Positions 23,516 to 37,909 of a DNA stretch of 64,000 bases are shown here, one piece after another; position 1 is the first letter of the stretch; every line of letters starts with the position of its first letter. The notes beneath the pieces were generated by a model. That model was not told the origin of the DNA, made no database searches, and worked only from the letters and a program-made list of their open reading frames with translations. The translations under genes and the position numbers were made by a program. Source of the stretch: Auanema rhodensis (lineage: Eukaryota; Nematoda; Chromadorea; Rhabditida; Rhabditidae); the NCBI GenBank assembly GCA_964057225.1, contig OZ059897.1, forward strand, positions 2,852,001 through 2,916,000, read 5' to 3'.

Positions 23516-26041
23516 CTTAAAAATGCACCGAGATATCAACTGATATAGGTTCACACTTATATCCTCGATTTTCACCCTGAAGAAATGATTTTTTCGTTGA
23601 AAAACATTGTCCATCGTTTTTGTCTTGAGAAAAGGAATCTAAAAACATCTACTTTTTGTGAAATTATTCAGAAATTTTTCGGGAAAATTTTTGTCAAAAT
23701 GTTTTTGGAAGCAATGTTGAGTGTACATGGGAACTCAACATACACTAATGCATTATTTTTCAAACGATCATAACTAATTTTTGTATGGAGCGTTTCTCAA
23801 TGTAGTATAGTGCATTCGATGCGGATTTTTAAGCTGCGTTGATCTGTGTTATCAGATTTGAGTTAGCTTAAAAATGCACCGAGATATCAACTGATATATG
23901 TTCACACTTATATCCTCGATTTTCACCCTGAAGAAATGATTTTTTCGTTGAATAACATTGTCCATCGTCTTCGTCTTGAAAAAAGGAATCTAAAAACATC
24001 TACTTTTTGTGAAATTATTTAGAAATTTTTCGGGAAAATTTTTGTCAAAATGTTTTTGGAAGCAATGTTGAGTGTACATGGGAACTCAACATACACTAAT
24101 GCATTATTTTTCAAACGATCATAACTAATTCTTGTATAGAGCGTTTCTTAATGTAGTATAGTGCATTCGATGCGGATTTTCAAGCTGCGTCGATCTGTGA
24201 TATCAGATTTGAGTTAACTTAAAAATGCACCGAGATATCAACTGATATATGTTCTCACTTATATCCTCGATTTTCACCCTGAAGAAATGATTTTTTCGTT
24301 GAATAACATTGTCCATCGTCTTTGTCTTGAAAAAAGAAATCTAAAAACATCTACTTTTTGTGAAATTATTTAGAAATTTTTCGGGAAACTTTTTGTCAAA
24401 ATGTTTTTGGAAGCAATGTTGAGTGTACATGGGAACTCAACATACACTAATGCATTATTTTTCAAACGATCATAACTAATTTTTGTATGGAGCGTTTCTC
24501 AATGTAGTATAGTGCATTCGATGCGGATTTTTAAGCTGCGTTGATCTGTGTTATCAGATTTGAGTTAACTTAAAAATGCACCGAGATATCAACTGATATA
24601 TGTTCACACTTATATCCTCGATTTTCACCCTGAAGAATTAATTTTTTCGTTGAATAACATTGTCCATCGTCTTTGCCTTGAAAAAAGAAATCTAAAAACA
24701 TCTACTTTTTGTGAAATTATTTAGAAATTTTTCGGGAAAATTTTTGTCACAATGTTTTTGGAAGCAATGTTAAGTGTACATGGGAGCTCAACACACACTA
24801 ATGCATTATTTTTCAAACGATCATAACTAATTTTTGTATAGAGCGTTTCTCAATGTAGTATAGTGCATTCGATGCGGATTTTTAAGCTGCGTCGATCTGT
24901 GTTATCAGATTTGCGCTAGCTTAAAAATGCTCCGAGATATCAACTTATATAAGTTCACACTTATATCCTCGATTTTCACCCTGAAGAATTAATTTTTTCG
25001 TTGAATAACATTGTCCATCGTCTTCGCCTTGAAATAAGGAATCTAAAAACATTCACTTTTTGTGAAATTATTCAGAAATTTTTCGGGAAAATTTTTGTCA
25101 AAATGTTTTTGGAAGCAATGTTGAGTGTACATGGGAACTCAGCATACACTAATGCATTATTTTTCAAACGATCATAACTAATTTTTGTATAGAGCGTTTC
25201 TCAATGTAGTATAGTGCATTCGATGCGGATTTTTAAGCTGCGTCGATCTGTGTTATCAGATTTGAGGTAGCTTAAAAATGCACCGAGATATCAACTGATA
25301 TATGTTCACACTTATATCCTCGATTTTCACCCTGAAGAATTAATTTTTTCGTTGAATAACATTGTCCATCGTCTTTGCCTTGAAAAAAGAAATCTAAAAA
25401 CATCTACTTTTTGTGAAATTATTTAGAAATTTTTCGGGAAAATTTTTGTCACAATGTTTTTGGAAGCAATGTTAAGTGTACATGGGAACTCAACACACAC
25501 TAATGCATTATTTTTCAAACGATCATAACTAATTTTTGTATTAAGCTTTTCTCAATGTAGTATAGTGCAGTCGATGCGGATTTTTAAGCTGCGTCGATCT
25601 GTGTTATCAGATTTGCGCTAGCTTAAAAATGCTCCGAGATATCAACTTATATAAGTTCACACTTATATCCTCGATTTTCACCCTGAAGAATTAATTTTTT
25701 CGTTGAATAACATTGTCGATCGTCTTTGCCTTGAAAAAAGGAATCTAAAAACATTTACTTTTTGTGAAATTATTCAGAAATTTTTCGGGAAAATTTTTGT
25801 CAAAATGTTTTTGGAAACAATGTTGAGTGTACATGGGAACTCAACATACACTAATGCATTATTTTTCAAACGATCATAACTAATTTTTGTATAGAGCGTT
25901 TCTCAATGTAGTATAGTGCATTCGATGCGGATTTTTAAGCTGCGTCGATCTGTGTTATCAGATTTGAGTTAGCTTAAAAATGCACCGAGATATTAACTGA
26001 TATAGGTTCACACTTGTATCCTCGATTTTCACCCTGAAGAA
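23516..26041. repeat. Long duplication, copy 2 (offset 4914 bp)
   Basis: Monomers 23516, 23867, 24218, 24569, 24920, 25271, 25622 and the start of 25973 correspond in order to copy 1 at 18602-21127. Differences include 'ttttcaagctg' near 24178 and 'gggagctc' near 24783. The second long duplication starts one monomer after the chimeric junction's equivalent. Confidence 0.86.
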
Positions 26042-26323
26042 ATGATTTTTTCGTTGAAAAACATTGTCCATCGTATTCGTCTTAAAAAAAGGAATCTAAA
26101 AAAATTTACTTTTTGTGAAATTATTTAGAAATTTTTCGGGAAAATTTTTGTCAAAATGTTTTTGGAAGCAATGTTGAGTGTACATGGGAACTCAACATAC
26201 ACTAATGCATTATTTTTCAAACGATCATAACTAATTTTTGTATAGAGCGTTTCTCAATGTAGTATAGTGCATTCGATGCGGATTTTTAAGCTGCGTTGAT
26301 CTGTGTTATCAGATTTGAGTTAG

Positions 26324-27025
26324 CTTAAAAATGCACCGAGATATCAACTGATATAGGTTCACACTTATATCCTCGATTTTCACCCTGAAGAATTAATTTT
26401 TTTGTTGAATAACATTGTCCATCGTCTTTGCCTTAAAAAAAGAAATCTAAAAACTCCTACTTTTTGTGAAATTATTTAGAAATTTTTCGGGAAATTTTTT
26501 GTCACAATGTTTTTGGAAGCAATGTTGTGTGTACATGGTAACTCAGCATACACTAATGCATTATTTTTCAGACGATCATAACTAATTTTTGTATAGAGCG
26601 TTTCTCAATGTAGTATAGTGCATTCGATGCGGATTTTTAAGCTGCGTTGATCTGTGTTATCAGATTTGAGTTAGCTTAAAAATGCACCGAGATATCAACT
26701 GATATATGTTCACACTTATATCCTCAATTTTCACCCTGAAGAAATGATTTTTTCGTTGAATAACATTGTCCATTGTCTTCGTCTTGAAAAAAGAAATCTA
26801 AAAACATCTACTTTTTGTGAAATTATTTAGAAATTTTTCGGGAAAATTTTTGTCAAAATGTTTTTGGAAGCAATGTTGAGTGTACATGGGAACTCAACAT
26901 ACACTAATGCATTATTTTTCAAACGATCATAACTAATTTTTGTATAGAGCGTTTCTCAATGTAGTATAGTGCATTCGATGCGGATTTTTAAGCTGCGTTG
27001 ATCTGTGTTATCAGATTTGAGTTAG
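26324..27025. repeat. 702-bp dimer, copy 1
   Basis: Monomers 26324 and 26675. The first has 'gttgtgtgtacatgg', 'ggtaactcagc' and 'ttcagacg'; the second has 'ctcaatttt' and 'gtccattgtcttc'. The pair is repeated at once at 27026. Confidence 0.9.
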
Positions 27026-27727
27026 CTTAAAAATGCACCGAGATATCAACTGATATAGGTTCACACTTATATCCTCGATTTTCACCCTGAAGAATTAATT
27101 TTTTTGTTGAATAACATTGTCCATCGTCTTTGCCTTAAAAAAAGAAATCTAAAAACTCATACTTTTTGTGAAATTATTTAGAAATTTTTCGGGAAATTTT
27201 TTGTCACAATGTTTTTGGAAGCAATGTTGTGTGTACATGGTAACTCAGCATACACTAATGCATTATTTTTCAGACGATCATAACTAATTTTTGTATAGAG
27301 CGTTTCTCAATGTAGTATAGTGCATTCGATGCGGATTTTTAAGCTGCGTTGATCTGTGTTATCAGATTTGAGTTAGCTTAAAAATGCACCGAGATATCAA
27401 CTGATATATGTTCACACTTATATCCTCAATTTTCACCCTGAAGAAATGATTTTTTCGTTGAATAACATTGTCCATTGTCTTCGTCTTGAAAAAAGAAATC
27501 TAAAAACATCTACTTTTTGTGAAATTATTTAGAAATTTTTCGGGAAAATTTTTGTCAAAATGTTTTTGGAAGCAATGTTGAGTGTACATGGGAACTCAAC
27601 ATACACTAATGCATTATTTTTCAAACGATCATAACTAATTTTTGTATAGAGCGTTTCTCAATGTAGTATAGTGCATTCGATGCGGATTTTTAAGCTGCGT
27701 TGATCTGTGTTATCATATTTGAGTTAA
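27026..27727. repeat. 702-bp dimer, copy 2
   Basis: A tandem copy of 26324-27025 with the same private variants. Differences I noticed are 'actcatac' for 'actcctac' and 'gttatcatattt' at the end. Confidence 0.9.
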
Positions 27728-28610
27728 CTTAAAAATGCACCGAGATATCAACTGATATATGTTCACACTTATATCCTCGATTTTCACCCTGGAGAAATGA
27801 TTTTTTCGTTGAAAAACATTGTCCATCGTATTCGTCTTGAAAAAAGGAATCCAAAAACATCTACTTTTTGTGAAATTATTCAGAAATTTTTCGGGAAAAT
27901 TTTAGTCAAAATGTTTTTGGAAGCAATGTTGAGTGTACATGGGAACTCAACATACACTAATGCATTATTTTTCAAACGATCATAACTAATTTTTGTATTA
28001 AGCTTTTCTCAATGTAGTATAGTGCAGTCGATGCGGATTTTTAAGCTGCGTCGATCTGTGTTATCAGATTTGCGCTAGCTTAAAAATGCTCCGAGATATC
28101 AACTTATATAAGTTCACACTTATATCCTCGATTTTCACCCTGAAGAATTAATTTTTTCGTTGAATAACATTGTCGATCGTCTTTGCCTTGAAAAAAGGAA
28201 TCTAAAAACATTTACTTTTTGGGAAATTATTTAGAAATTTTTCGGGAAAATTTTTGTCAAAATGTTTTTGGAAGCAATGTTGAGTGTACATGGGAACTCA
28301 ACATACACTAATGCATTATTTTTCAAACGATCATAACTAATTTTTGTATAGAGCGTTTCTCAATGTAGTATAGTGCATTCGATGCGGATTTTTAAGCTGC
28401 GTTGATCTGTGTTATCAGATTTGAGTTAACTTAAAAATGCACCGAGATATCAACTGATATAGGTTCACACTTATATCCTCGATTTTCACCCTGAAGAAAT
28501 GATTTTTTCGTTGAAAAACATTGTCCATCGTATTTGTCTTGAAAAAAGGAATCTAAAAACATCTACTTTTTGTGAAATTATCTAGAAATTTTTCGGGAAA
28601 ATTTTTGTCA
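27728..28610. repeat. Duplicated segment, copy 2 (offset 6318 bp)
   Basis: Monomers 27728, 28079 and the 5' half of 28430 match 21410-22292. The first also has private changes, 'aatccaaaaac' and 'ttttagtcaaaatg'. After 'ttttgtca' the sequence switches to a class with 'caatg' and 'actcagcat'. Confidence 0.83.
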
Positions 28611-28780
28611 CAATGTTTTTGGAAGCAATGTTGAGTGTACATGGGAACTCAGCATACACTAATGCATTATTTTTCAAACGATCATAACTAATTTTTGTAT
28701 AGAGCGTTTCTCAATGTAGTATAGTGCATTCGATGCGGATTTTTAAGCTGCGTTGATCTGTGTTATCAGATTTGCGCTAG

Positions 28781-30184
28781 CTTAAAAATGCACCGAGTAA
28801 TCAACTGATATAGGTTCACACTTATATCCTCGATTTTCACCCTGAAGAATTAATTTTTTCGTTGAATAACATTGTCCATCGTCTTTGCCTTGAAAAAAGA
28901 AATCTAAAAACATCTACTTTTTGTGAAATTATTCAGAAATTTTTCGGGAAAATTTTTGTCACAATGTTTTTGGAAGCAATGTTAAGTGTACATGGGAACT
29001 CAACACACACTAATGCAATTTTTTTCAAACGATCATAACTAATTTTTGTATAGAGCGTTTCTCAATGTAGTATAGTGCATTCGATGCGGATTTTTAAGCT
29101 GCGTCGATCTGTGTTATCCGATTTGAGTTAGCTTAAAAATGCACCGAGATATCAACTGATATAGGTTCACACTTATATCCTCGATTTTCACCCTGAAGAA
29201 TTAATTTTTTCGTTGAAAAACATTGTCCATCGTATTCGTCTTGAAAAAAAGAATCTAAAAACATCTACTTTTCGTGAAATTATTTAGAAATTTTTCGGGA
29301 AAATTTTTGTCAAAATGTTTTTGGAAGCAATGTTGAGTGTACATGGGAACTCAACATACACTAATGCATTATTTTTCAAACGATCATAACTAATTTTTGT
29401 ATAGAGCGTTTCTCATTGTAGTATAGTGCATTCGATGCGGATTTTTAAGCTGCGTTGATCTGTGTTATCAGATTTGAGTTAACTTAAAAATGCACCGAGA
29501 TATCAACTGATATAGGTTCACACTTATATCCTCGATTTTCACCCTGAAGAATTAATTTTTTCGTTGAATAACATTGTTCATCGTCTTTGCCTTGAAAAAA
29601 GGAATCTAAAAACATCTACTTTTTGTGAAATTATTTAGAAATTTTTCGGGAAAATTTTTGTCACAATGTTTTTGGAAGCAATGTTGAGTGTACATGGGAA
29701 CTCAGCATACACTAATGCATTATTTTTCAAACGATCATAACTAATTTTTGTATAGAGCGTTTCTCAATGTAGTATAGTGCTGTCGATGCGGATTTTTAAG
29801 CTGCGTTGATCTGTGTTATCAGATTTGAGTTAGCTTAAAAATGCACCGAGATATCAACTGATATATGTTCACGCTTATATCCTCGATTTTCACACTGAAG
29901 AAATGATTTTTTCGTTGAATAACATTGTCCATCGTCTTCGTCTTGAAAAAAGGAATCTAAAAACATCTACTTTTTGTGAAATTATTTATAAATTTTTCGG
30001 GAAAATTTTTGTCAAAATGTTTTTGGAAGCAATGTTGAGTGTACATGGGAACTCAACATACACTAATGCATTATTTTTCAAACGATCATAACTAATTTTT
30101 GTATAGAGCGTTTCTCAATGTAGTATAGTGCATTCGATGTGGATTTTTAAGCTGCGTTGATCTGTGTTATCAGATTTGAGTTAG
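28781..30184. repeat. Y-Z-AA-AB monomers leading into the 5-mer/6-mer domain
   Basis: Monomers 28781 (Y: 'gagtaatc', 'gttaagtg', 'caacacacac', 'gcaatttttttc'), 29132 (Z: 'aaaaaaagaatc' and 'ctcattg', preceded by 'ttatccgatt'), 29483 (AA: 'attgttcatc', 'gctgtcg') and 29834 (AB: 'gttcacgc', 'cacactg', TAT at monomer position 154). The classes build the HORs to the right. Confidence 0.82.
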
Positions 30185-30536
30185 CTTAAAAATGCACCGA
30201 GATATCAACTGATATAGGTTCACACTTATATCCTCGATTTTCACCCTGAAGAATTAATTTTTTCGTTGAATAACATTGTCCATCGTCTTTGCCTTGAAAA
30301 AAGAAATCTAAAAACATCTACTTTTTGTGAAATTATTCAGAAATTTTTCGGGAAAATTTTTGTCACAATGTTTTTGGAAGCAATGTTAAGTGTACATGGG
30401 AACTCAACACACACTAATGCAATTTTTTTTCAAACGATCATAACTAATTTTTGTATAGAGCGTTTCTCAATGTAGTATAGTGCATTCGATGCGGATTTTT
30501 AAGCTGCGTTGATCTGTGTTATCAGATTTGAGTTAA
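30185..30536. repeat. 352-bp Y monomer (T8 run)
   Basis: Eight T (30423-30430) after 'atgcaa' where other Y monomers have seven, adding one base. This extends the shadow reading frame to 69 codons. Confidence 0.93.
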
Positions 30537-31940
30537 CTTAAAAATGCACCGAGATATCAACTGATATAGGTTCACACTTATATCCTCGATTTTCACCCTG
30601 AAGAATTAATTTTTTCGTTGAATAACATTGTCCATCGTCTTTGCCTTGAAAAAAGGAATCTAAAAACATCTACTTTTTGTGAAATTATTCAGAAATTTTT
30701 CGGGAAAATTTTTGTCACAATGTTTTTGGAAGCAATGTTGAGTGTACATGGGAACTCAGCATACACTAATGCATTATTTTTCAAACGATCATAACTAATT
30801 TTTGTATAGAGCGTTTCTCAATGTAGTATAGTGCATTCGATGCGGATTTTTAAGCTGCGTTGATCTGTGTTATCAGATTTGCGCTAGCTTAAAAATGCAC
30901 CGAGTAATCAACTGATATAGGTTCACACTTATATCCTCGATTTTCACCCTGAAGAATTAATTTTTTCGTTGAATAACATTGTCCATCGTCTTTGCCTTGA
31001 AAAAAGAAATCTAAAAACATCTACTTTTTGTGAAATTATTCAGAAATTTTTCGGGAAAATTTTTGTCACAATGTTTTTGGAAGCAATGTTAAGTGTACAT
31101 GGGAACTCAACACACACTAATGCAATTTTTTTCAAACGATCATAACTAATTTTTGTATAGAGCGTTTCTCAATGTAGTATAGTGCATTCGATGCGGATTT
31201 TTAAGCTGCGTCGATCTGTGTTATCCGATTTGAGTTAGCTTAAAAATGCACCGAGATATCAACTGATATAGGTTCACACTTATATCCTCGATTTTCACCC
31301 TGAAGAATTAATTTTTTCGTTGAAAAACATTGTCCATCGTATTCGTCTTGAAAAAAAGAATCTAAAAACATCTACTTTTTGTGAAATTATTTAGAAATTT
31401 TTCGGGAAAATTTTTGTCAAAATGTTTTTGGAAGCAATGTTGAGTGTACATGGGAACTCAACATACACTAATGCATTATTTTTCAAACGATCATAACTAA
31501 TTTTTGTATAGAGCGTTTCTCATTGTAGTATAGTGCATTCGATGCGGATTTTTAAGCTGCGTTGATCTGTGTTATCAGATTTGAGTTAACTTAAAAATGC
31601 ACCGAGATATCAACTGATATAGGTTCACACTTATATCCTCGATTTTCACCCTGAAGAATTAATTTTTTCGTTGAATAACATTGTTCATCGTCTTTGCCTT
31701 GAAAAATGGAATCTAAAAACATCTACTTTTTGTGAAATTATTCAGAAATTTTTCGGGAAAATTTTTGTCACAATGTTTTTGGAAGCAATGTTGAGTGTAC
31801 ATGGGAACTCAGCATACACTAATGCATTATTTTTCAAACGATCATAACTAATTTTTGTATAGAGCGTTTCTCAATGTAGTATAGTGCATTCGATGCGGAT
31901 TTTTAAGCTGCGTTGATCTGTGTTATCAGATTTGCGCTAG
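30185..31940. repeat. 5-mer HOR, copy 1 (1756 bp)
   Basis: Monomers 30185 (Y-like, 352 bp), 30537 (AD-like), 30888 (Y), 31239 (Z) and 31590 (AA-like). The order repeats at 31941. The AA monomer here is followed by 'gcgctagc' and has 'aaaaatggaatc'. Confidence 0.86.
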
Positions 31941-32292
31941 CTTAAAAATGCACCGAGTAATCAACTGATATAGGTTCACACTTATATCCTCGATTTTCAC
32001 CCTGAAGAATTAATTTTTTCGTTGAATAACATTGTCCATCGTCTTTGCCTTGAAAAAAGAAATCTAAAAACATCTACTTTTTGTGAAATTATTCAGAAAT
32101 TTTTCGGGAAAATTTTTGTCACAATGTTTTTGGAAGCAATGTTAAGTGTACATGGGAACTCAACACACACTAATGCAATTTTTTTTCAAACGATCATAAC
32201 TAATTTTTGTATAGAGCGTTTCTCAATGTAGTATAGTGCATTCGATGCGGATTTTTAAGCTGCGTTGATCTGTGTTATCAGATTTGAGTTAA
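31941..32292. repeat. 352-bp Y monomer (T8 run)
   Basis: The same T8 run (32179-32186), exactly one 5-mer period after 30185. Confidence 0.93.
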
Positions 32293-33696
32293 CTTAAAAA
32301 TGCACCGAGATATCAACTGATATAGGTTCACACTTATATCCTCGATTTTCACCCTGAAGAATTAATTTTTTCGTTGAATAACATTGTCCATCGTCTTTGC
32401 CTTGAAAAAAGAAATCTAAAAACATCTACTTTTTGTGAAATTATTCAGAAATTTTTCGGGAAAATTTTTGTCACAATGTTTTTGGAAGCAATGTTGAGTG
32501 TACATGGGAACTCAGCATACACTAATGCATTATTTTTCAAACGATCATAACTAATTTTTGTATAGAGCGTTTCTCAATGTAGTATAGTGCATTCGATGCG
32601 GATTTTTAAGCTGCGTTGATCTGTGTTATCAGATTTGCGCTAGCTTAAAAATGCACCGAGTAATCAACTGATATAGGTTCACACTTATATCCTCGATTTT
32701 CACCCTGAAGAATTAATTTTTTCGTTGAATAACATTGTCCATCGTCTTTGCCTTGAAAAAAGAAATCTAAAAACATCTACTTTTTGTGAAATTATTCAGA
32801 AATTTTTCGGGAAAATTTTTGTCACAATGTTTTTGGAAGCAATGTTAAGTGTACATGGGAACTCAACACACACTAATGCAATTTTTTTCAAACGATCATA
32901 ACTAATTTTTGTATAGAGCGTTTCTCAATGTAGTATAGTGCATTCGATGCGGATTTTTAAGCTGCGTCGATCTGTGTTATCCGATTTGAGTTAGCTTAAA
33001 AATGCACCGAGATATCAACTGATATAGGTTCACACTTATATCCTCGATTTTCACCCTGAAGAATTAATTTTTTCGTTGAAAAACATTGTCCATCGTATTC
33101 GTCTTGAAAAAAAGAATCTAAAAACATCTACTTTTTGTGAAATTATTTAGAAATTTTTCGGGAAAATTTTTGTCAAAATGTTTTTGGAAGCAATGTTGAG
33201 TGTACATGGGAACTCAACATACACTAATGCATTATTTTTCAAACGATCATAACTAATTTTTGTATAGAGCGTTTCTCATTGTAGTATAGTGCATTCGATG
33301 CGGATTTTTAAGCTGCGTTGATCTGTGTTATCAGATTTGAGTTAACTTAAAAATGCACCGAGATATCAACTGATATAGGTTCACACTTATATCCTCGATT
33401 TTCACCCTGAAGAATTAATTTTTTCGTTGAATAACATTGTTCATCGTCTTTGCCTTGAAAAAAGGAATCTAAAAACATCTACTTTTTGTGAAATTATTTA
33501 GAAATTTTTCGGGAAAATTTTTGTCACAATGTTTTTGGAAGCAATGTTGAGTGTACATGGGAACTCAGCATACACTAATGCATTATTTTTCAAACGATCA
33601 TAACTAATTTTTGTATAGAGCGTTTCTCAATGTAGTATAGTGCTGTCGATGCGGATTTTTAAGCTGCGTTGATCTGTGTTATCAGATTTGAGTTAG
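31941..33696. repeat. 5-mer HOR, copy 2 (1756 bp)
   Basis: Monomers 31941 (352 bp), 32293, 32644, 32995 and 33346, in the same class order as the previous 1756 bp. Its last monomer carries 'gctgtcg' and is followed by AB, so here the 5-mer runs into the 6-mer pattern. Confidence 0.86.
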
Positions 33697-35803
33697 CTTA
33701 AAAATGCACCGAGATATCAACTGATATATGTTCACACTTATATCCTCGATTTTCACCCTGAAGAAATGATTTTTTCGTTGAATAACATTGTCCATCGTAT
33801 TCGTCTTGAAAAAAAGAATCTAAAAACATCTACTTTTTGTGAAATTATTTATAAATTTTTCGGGAAAATTTTTGTCAAAATGTTTTTGGAAGCAATGTTG
33901 AGTGTACATGGGAACTCAACATACACTAATGCATTATTTTTCAAACGATCATAACTAATTTTTGTATAGAGCGTTTCTCAATGTAGTATAGTGCATTCGA
34001 TGCGGATTTTTAAGCTGCGTTGATCTGTGTTATCAGATTTGAGTTAGCTTAAAAATGCACCGAGATATCAACTGATATATGTTCACGCTTATATCCTCGA
34101 TTTTCACCCTGAAGAAATGATTTTTTCGTTGAATAACATTGTCCATCGTCTTCGTCTTGAAAAAAGGAATCTAAAAACATCTACTTTTTGTGAAATTATT
34201 TAGAAATTTTTCGGGAAAATTTTTGTCAAAATGTTTTTGGAAGCAATGTTGAGTGTACATGGGAACTCAACATACACTAATGCATTATTTTTCAAACGAT
34301 CATAACTAATTTTTGTATTAAGCGTTTATCAATGTAGTATAGTGCATTCGATGCGGATTTTTAAGCTGCGTCGATCTGTGTTATCAGATTTGCGCTAGCT
34401 TGAAAATGCACCGAGATATCAACTGATATAGGTTCACACTTATATCCTCAATTTTCACCCTGAAGAATTAATTTTTTCGTTGAATAACATTGTCCATCGT
34501 CTTTGCCTTGAAAAAAGGAATCTAAAAACATCTACTTTTTGTGAAATTATTCAGAAATTTTTCGGGAAAATTTTTGTCACAATGTTTTTGGAAGCAATGT
34601 TGAGTGTACATGGGAACTCAGCATACACTAATGCATTATTTTTCAAACGATCATAACTAATTTTTGTATAGAGCGTTTCTCAATGTAGTATAGTGCATTC
34701 GATGCGGATTTTTAAGCTGCGTTGATCTGTGTTATCAGATTTGCGCTAGCTTAAAAATGCACCGAGTAATCAACTGATATAGGTTCACACTTATATCCTC
34801 GATTTTCACCCTGAAGAATTAATTTTTTCGTTGAATAACATTGTCCATCGTCTTTGCCTTGAAAAAAGAAATCTAAAAACATCTACTTTTTGTGAAATTA
34901 TTCAGAAATTTTTCGGGAAAATTTTTGTCACAATGTTTTTGGAAGCAATGTTAAGTGTATATGGGAACTCAACACACACTAATGCAATTTTTTTTCAAAC
35001 GATCATAACTAATTTTTGTATAGAGCGTTTCTCAATGTAGTATAGTGCATTCGATGCGGATTTTTAAGCTGCGTCGATCTGTGTTATCAGATTTGCGCTA
35101 GCTTGAAAATGCACCGAGATATCAACTGATATAGGTTCACACTTATATCCTCGATTTTCACCCTGAAGAATTAATTTTTTCGTTGAATAACATTGTCCAT
35201 CGTCTTTGCCTTGAAAAAAGGAATCTAAAAACATCTACTTTTTGTGAAATTATTCAGAAATTTTTCGGGAAAATTTTTGTCACAATGTTTTTGGAAGCAA
35301 TGTTGAGTGTACATGGGAACTCAGCATACACTAATGCATTATTTTTCAAACGATCATAACTAATTTTTGTATAGAGCGTTTCTCAATGTAGTATAGTGCA
35401 TTCGATGCGGATTTTTAAGCTGCGTTGATCTGTGTTATCAGATTTGCGCTAGCTTAAAAATGCACCGAGTAATCAACTGATATAGGTTCACACTTATATC
35501 CTCGATTTTCACCCTGAAGAATTAATTTTTTCGTTGAATAACATTGTCCATCGTCTTTGCCTTGAAAAAAGAAATCTAAAAACATCTACTTTTTGTGAAA
35601 TTATTCAGAAATTTTTCGGGAAAATTTTTGTCACAATGTTTTTGGAAGCAATGTTAAGTGTACATGGGAACTCAACACACACTAATGCAATTTTTTTCAA
35701 ACGATCATAACTAATTTTTGTATAGAGTGTTTCTCAATGTAGTATAGTGCATTCGATGCGGATTTTTAAGCTGCGTCGATCTGTGTTATCCGATTTGAGT
35801 TAG
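33697..35803. repeat. 6-mer remainder plus an extra AD-Y dimer
   Basis: Monomers 33697 (AB), 34048 (AC: 'tattaagcgtttatc'), 34399 (AD: 'cttgaaaatg', 'ctcaatttt'), 34750 (Y, 352 bp, 'gtgtatatg'), 35102 (AD-like) and 35453 (Y). With 32995 and 33346 the first four complete an early 6-mer. The last two (702 bp) duplicate the AD-Y pair before the regular HOR begins. Confidence 0.82.
34750..35101. repeat. 352-bp Y monomer (T8 run)
   Basis: T8 at 34988-34995, combined with 'gtgtatatggg' where other Y monomers have 'gtgtacatggg'. Confidence 0.93.
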
Positions 35804-37909
35804 CTTAAAAATGCACCGAGATATCAACTGATATAGGTTCACACTTATATCCTCGATTTTCACCCTGAAGAATTAATTTTTTCGTTGAAAAACATTGTCC
35901 ATCGTATTCGTCTTGAAAAAAAGAATCTAAAAACATCTACTTTTTGTGAAATTATTTAGAAATTTTTCGGGAAAATTTTTGTCAAAATGTTTTTGGAAGC
36001 AATGTTGAGTGTACATGGGAACTCAACATACACTAATGCATTATTTTTCAAACGATCATAACTAATTTTTGTATAGAGCGTTTCTCATTGTAGTATAGTG
36101 CATTCGATGCGGATTTTTAAGCTGCGTTGATCTGTGTTATCAGATTTGAGTTAACTTAAAAATGCACCGAGATATCAACTGATATAGGTTCACACTTATA
36201 TCCTCGATTTTCACCCTGAAGAATTAATTTTTTCGTTGAATAACATTGTTCATCGTCTTTGCCTTGAAAAAAGGAATCTAAAAACATCTACTTTTTGTGA
36301 AATTATTTAGAAATTTTTCGGGAAAATTTTTGTCACAATGTTTTTGGAAGCAATGTTGAGTGTACATGGGAACTCAGCATACACTAATGCATTATTTTTC
36401 AAACGATCATAACTAATTTTTGTATAGAGCGTTTCTCAATGTAGTATAGTGCTGTCGATGCGGATTTTTAAGCTGCGTTGATCTGTGTTATCAGATTTGA
36501 GTTAGCTTAAAAATGCACCGAGATATCAACTGATATATGTTCACGCTTATATCCTCGATTTTCACACTGAAGAAATGATTTTTTCGTTGAAAAACATTGT
36601 CCATCGTATTCGTCTTGAAAAAAAGAATCTAAAAACATCTACTTTTTGTGAAATTATTTATAAATTTTTCGGGAAAATTTTTGTCAAAATGTTTTTGGAA
36701 GCAATGTTGAGTGTACATGGGAACTCAACATACACTAATGCATTATTTTTCAAACGATCATAACTAATTTTTGTATAGAGCGTTTCTCAATGTAGTATAG
36801 TGCATTCGATGCGGATTTTTAAGCTGCGTTGATCTGTGTTATCAGATTTGAGTTAGCTTAAAAATGCACCGAGATATCAACTGATATATGTTCACGCTTA
36901 TATCCTCGATTTTCACCCTGAAGAAATGATTTTTTCGTTGAATAACATTGTCCATCGTCTTCGTCTTGAAAAAAGGAATCTAAAAACATCTACTTTTTGT
37001 GAAATTATTTAGAAATTTTTCGGGAAAATTTTTGTCAAAATGTTTTTGGAAGCAATGTTGAGTGTACATGGGAACTCAACATACACTAATGCATTATTTT
37101 TCAAACGATCATAACTAATTTTTGTATTAAGCGTTTATCAATGTAGTATAGTGCATTCGATGCGGATTTTTAAGCTGCGTCGATCTGTGTTATCAGATTT
37201 GCGCTAGCTTGAAAATGCACCGAGATATCAACTGATATAGGTTCACACTTATATCCTCAATTTTCACCCTGAAGAATTAATTTTTTCGTTGAATAACATT
37301 GTCCATCGTCTTTGCCTTGAAAAAAGGAATCTAAAAACATCTACTTTTTGTGAAATTATTCAGAAATTTTTCGGGAAAATTTTTGTCACAATGTTTTTGG
37401 AAGCAATGTTGAGTGTACATGGGAACTCAGCATACACTAATGCATTATTTTTCAAACGATCATAACTAATTTTTGTATAGAGCGTTTCTCAATGTAGTAT
37501 AGTGCATTCGATGCGGATTTTTAAGCTGCGTTGATCTGTGTTATCAGATTTGCGCTAGCTTAAAAATGCACCGAGTAATCAACTGATATAGGTTCACACT
37601 TATATCCTCGATTTTCACCCTGAAGAATTAATTTTTTCGTTGAATAACATTGTCCATCGTCTTTGCCTTGAAAAAAGAAATCTAAAAACATCTACTTTTT
37701 GTGAAATTATTCAGAAATTTTTCGGGAAAATTTTTGTCACAATGTTTTTGGAAGCAATGTTAAGTGTACATGGGAACTCAACACACACTAATGCAATTTT
37801 TTTCAAACGATCATAACTAATTTTTGTATAGAGCGTTTCTCAATGTAGTATAGTGCATTCGATGCGGATTTTTAAGCTGCGTCGATCTGTGTTATCCGAT
37901 TTGAGTTAG
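35804..37909. repeat. 6-mer HOR, copy 1 of 4 (2106 bp)
   Basis: Order Z-AA-AB-AC-AD-Y at 35804, 36155, 36506, 36857, 37208 and 37559. Its AB is the 'gttcacgc' / 'cacactg' / 'gaaaaacattg' subtype. Confidence 0.92.
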
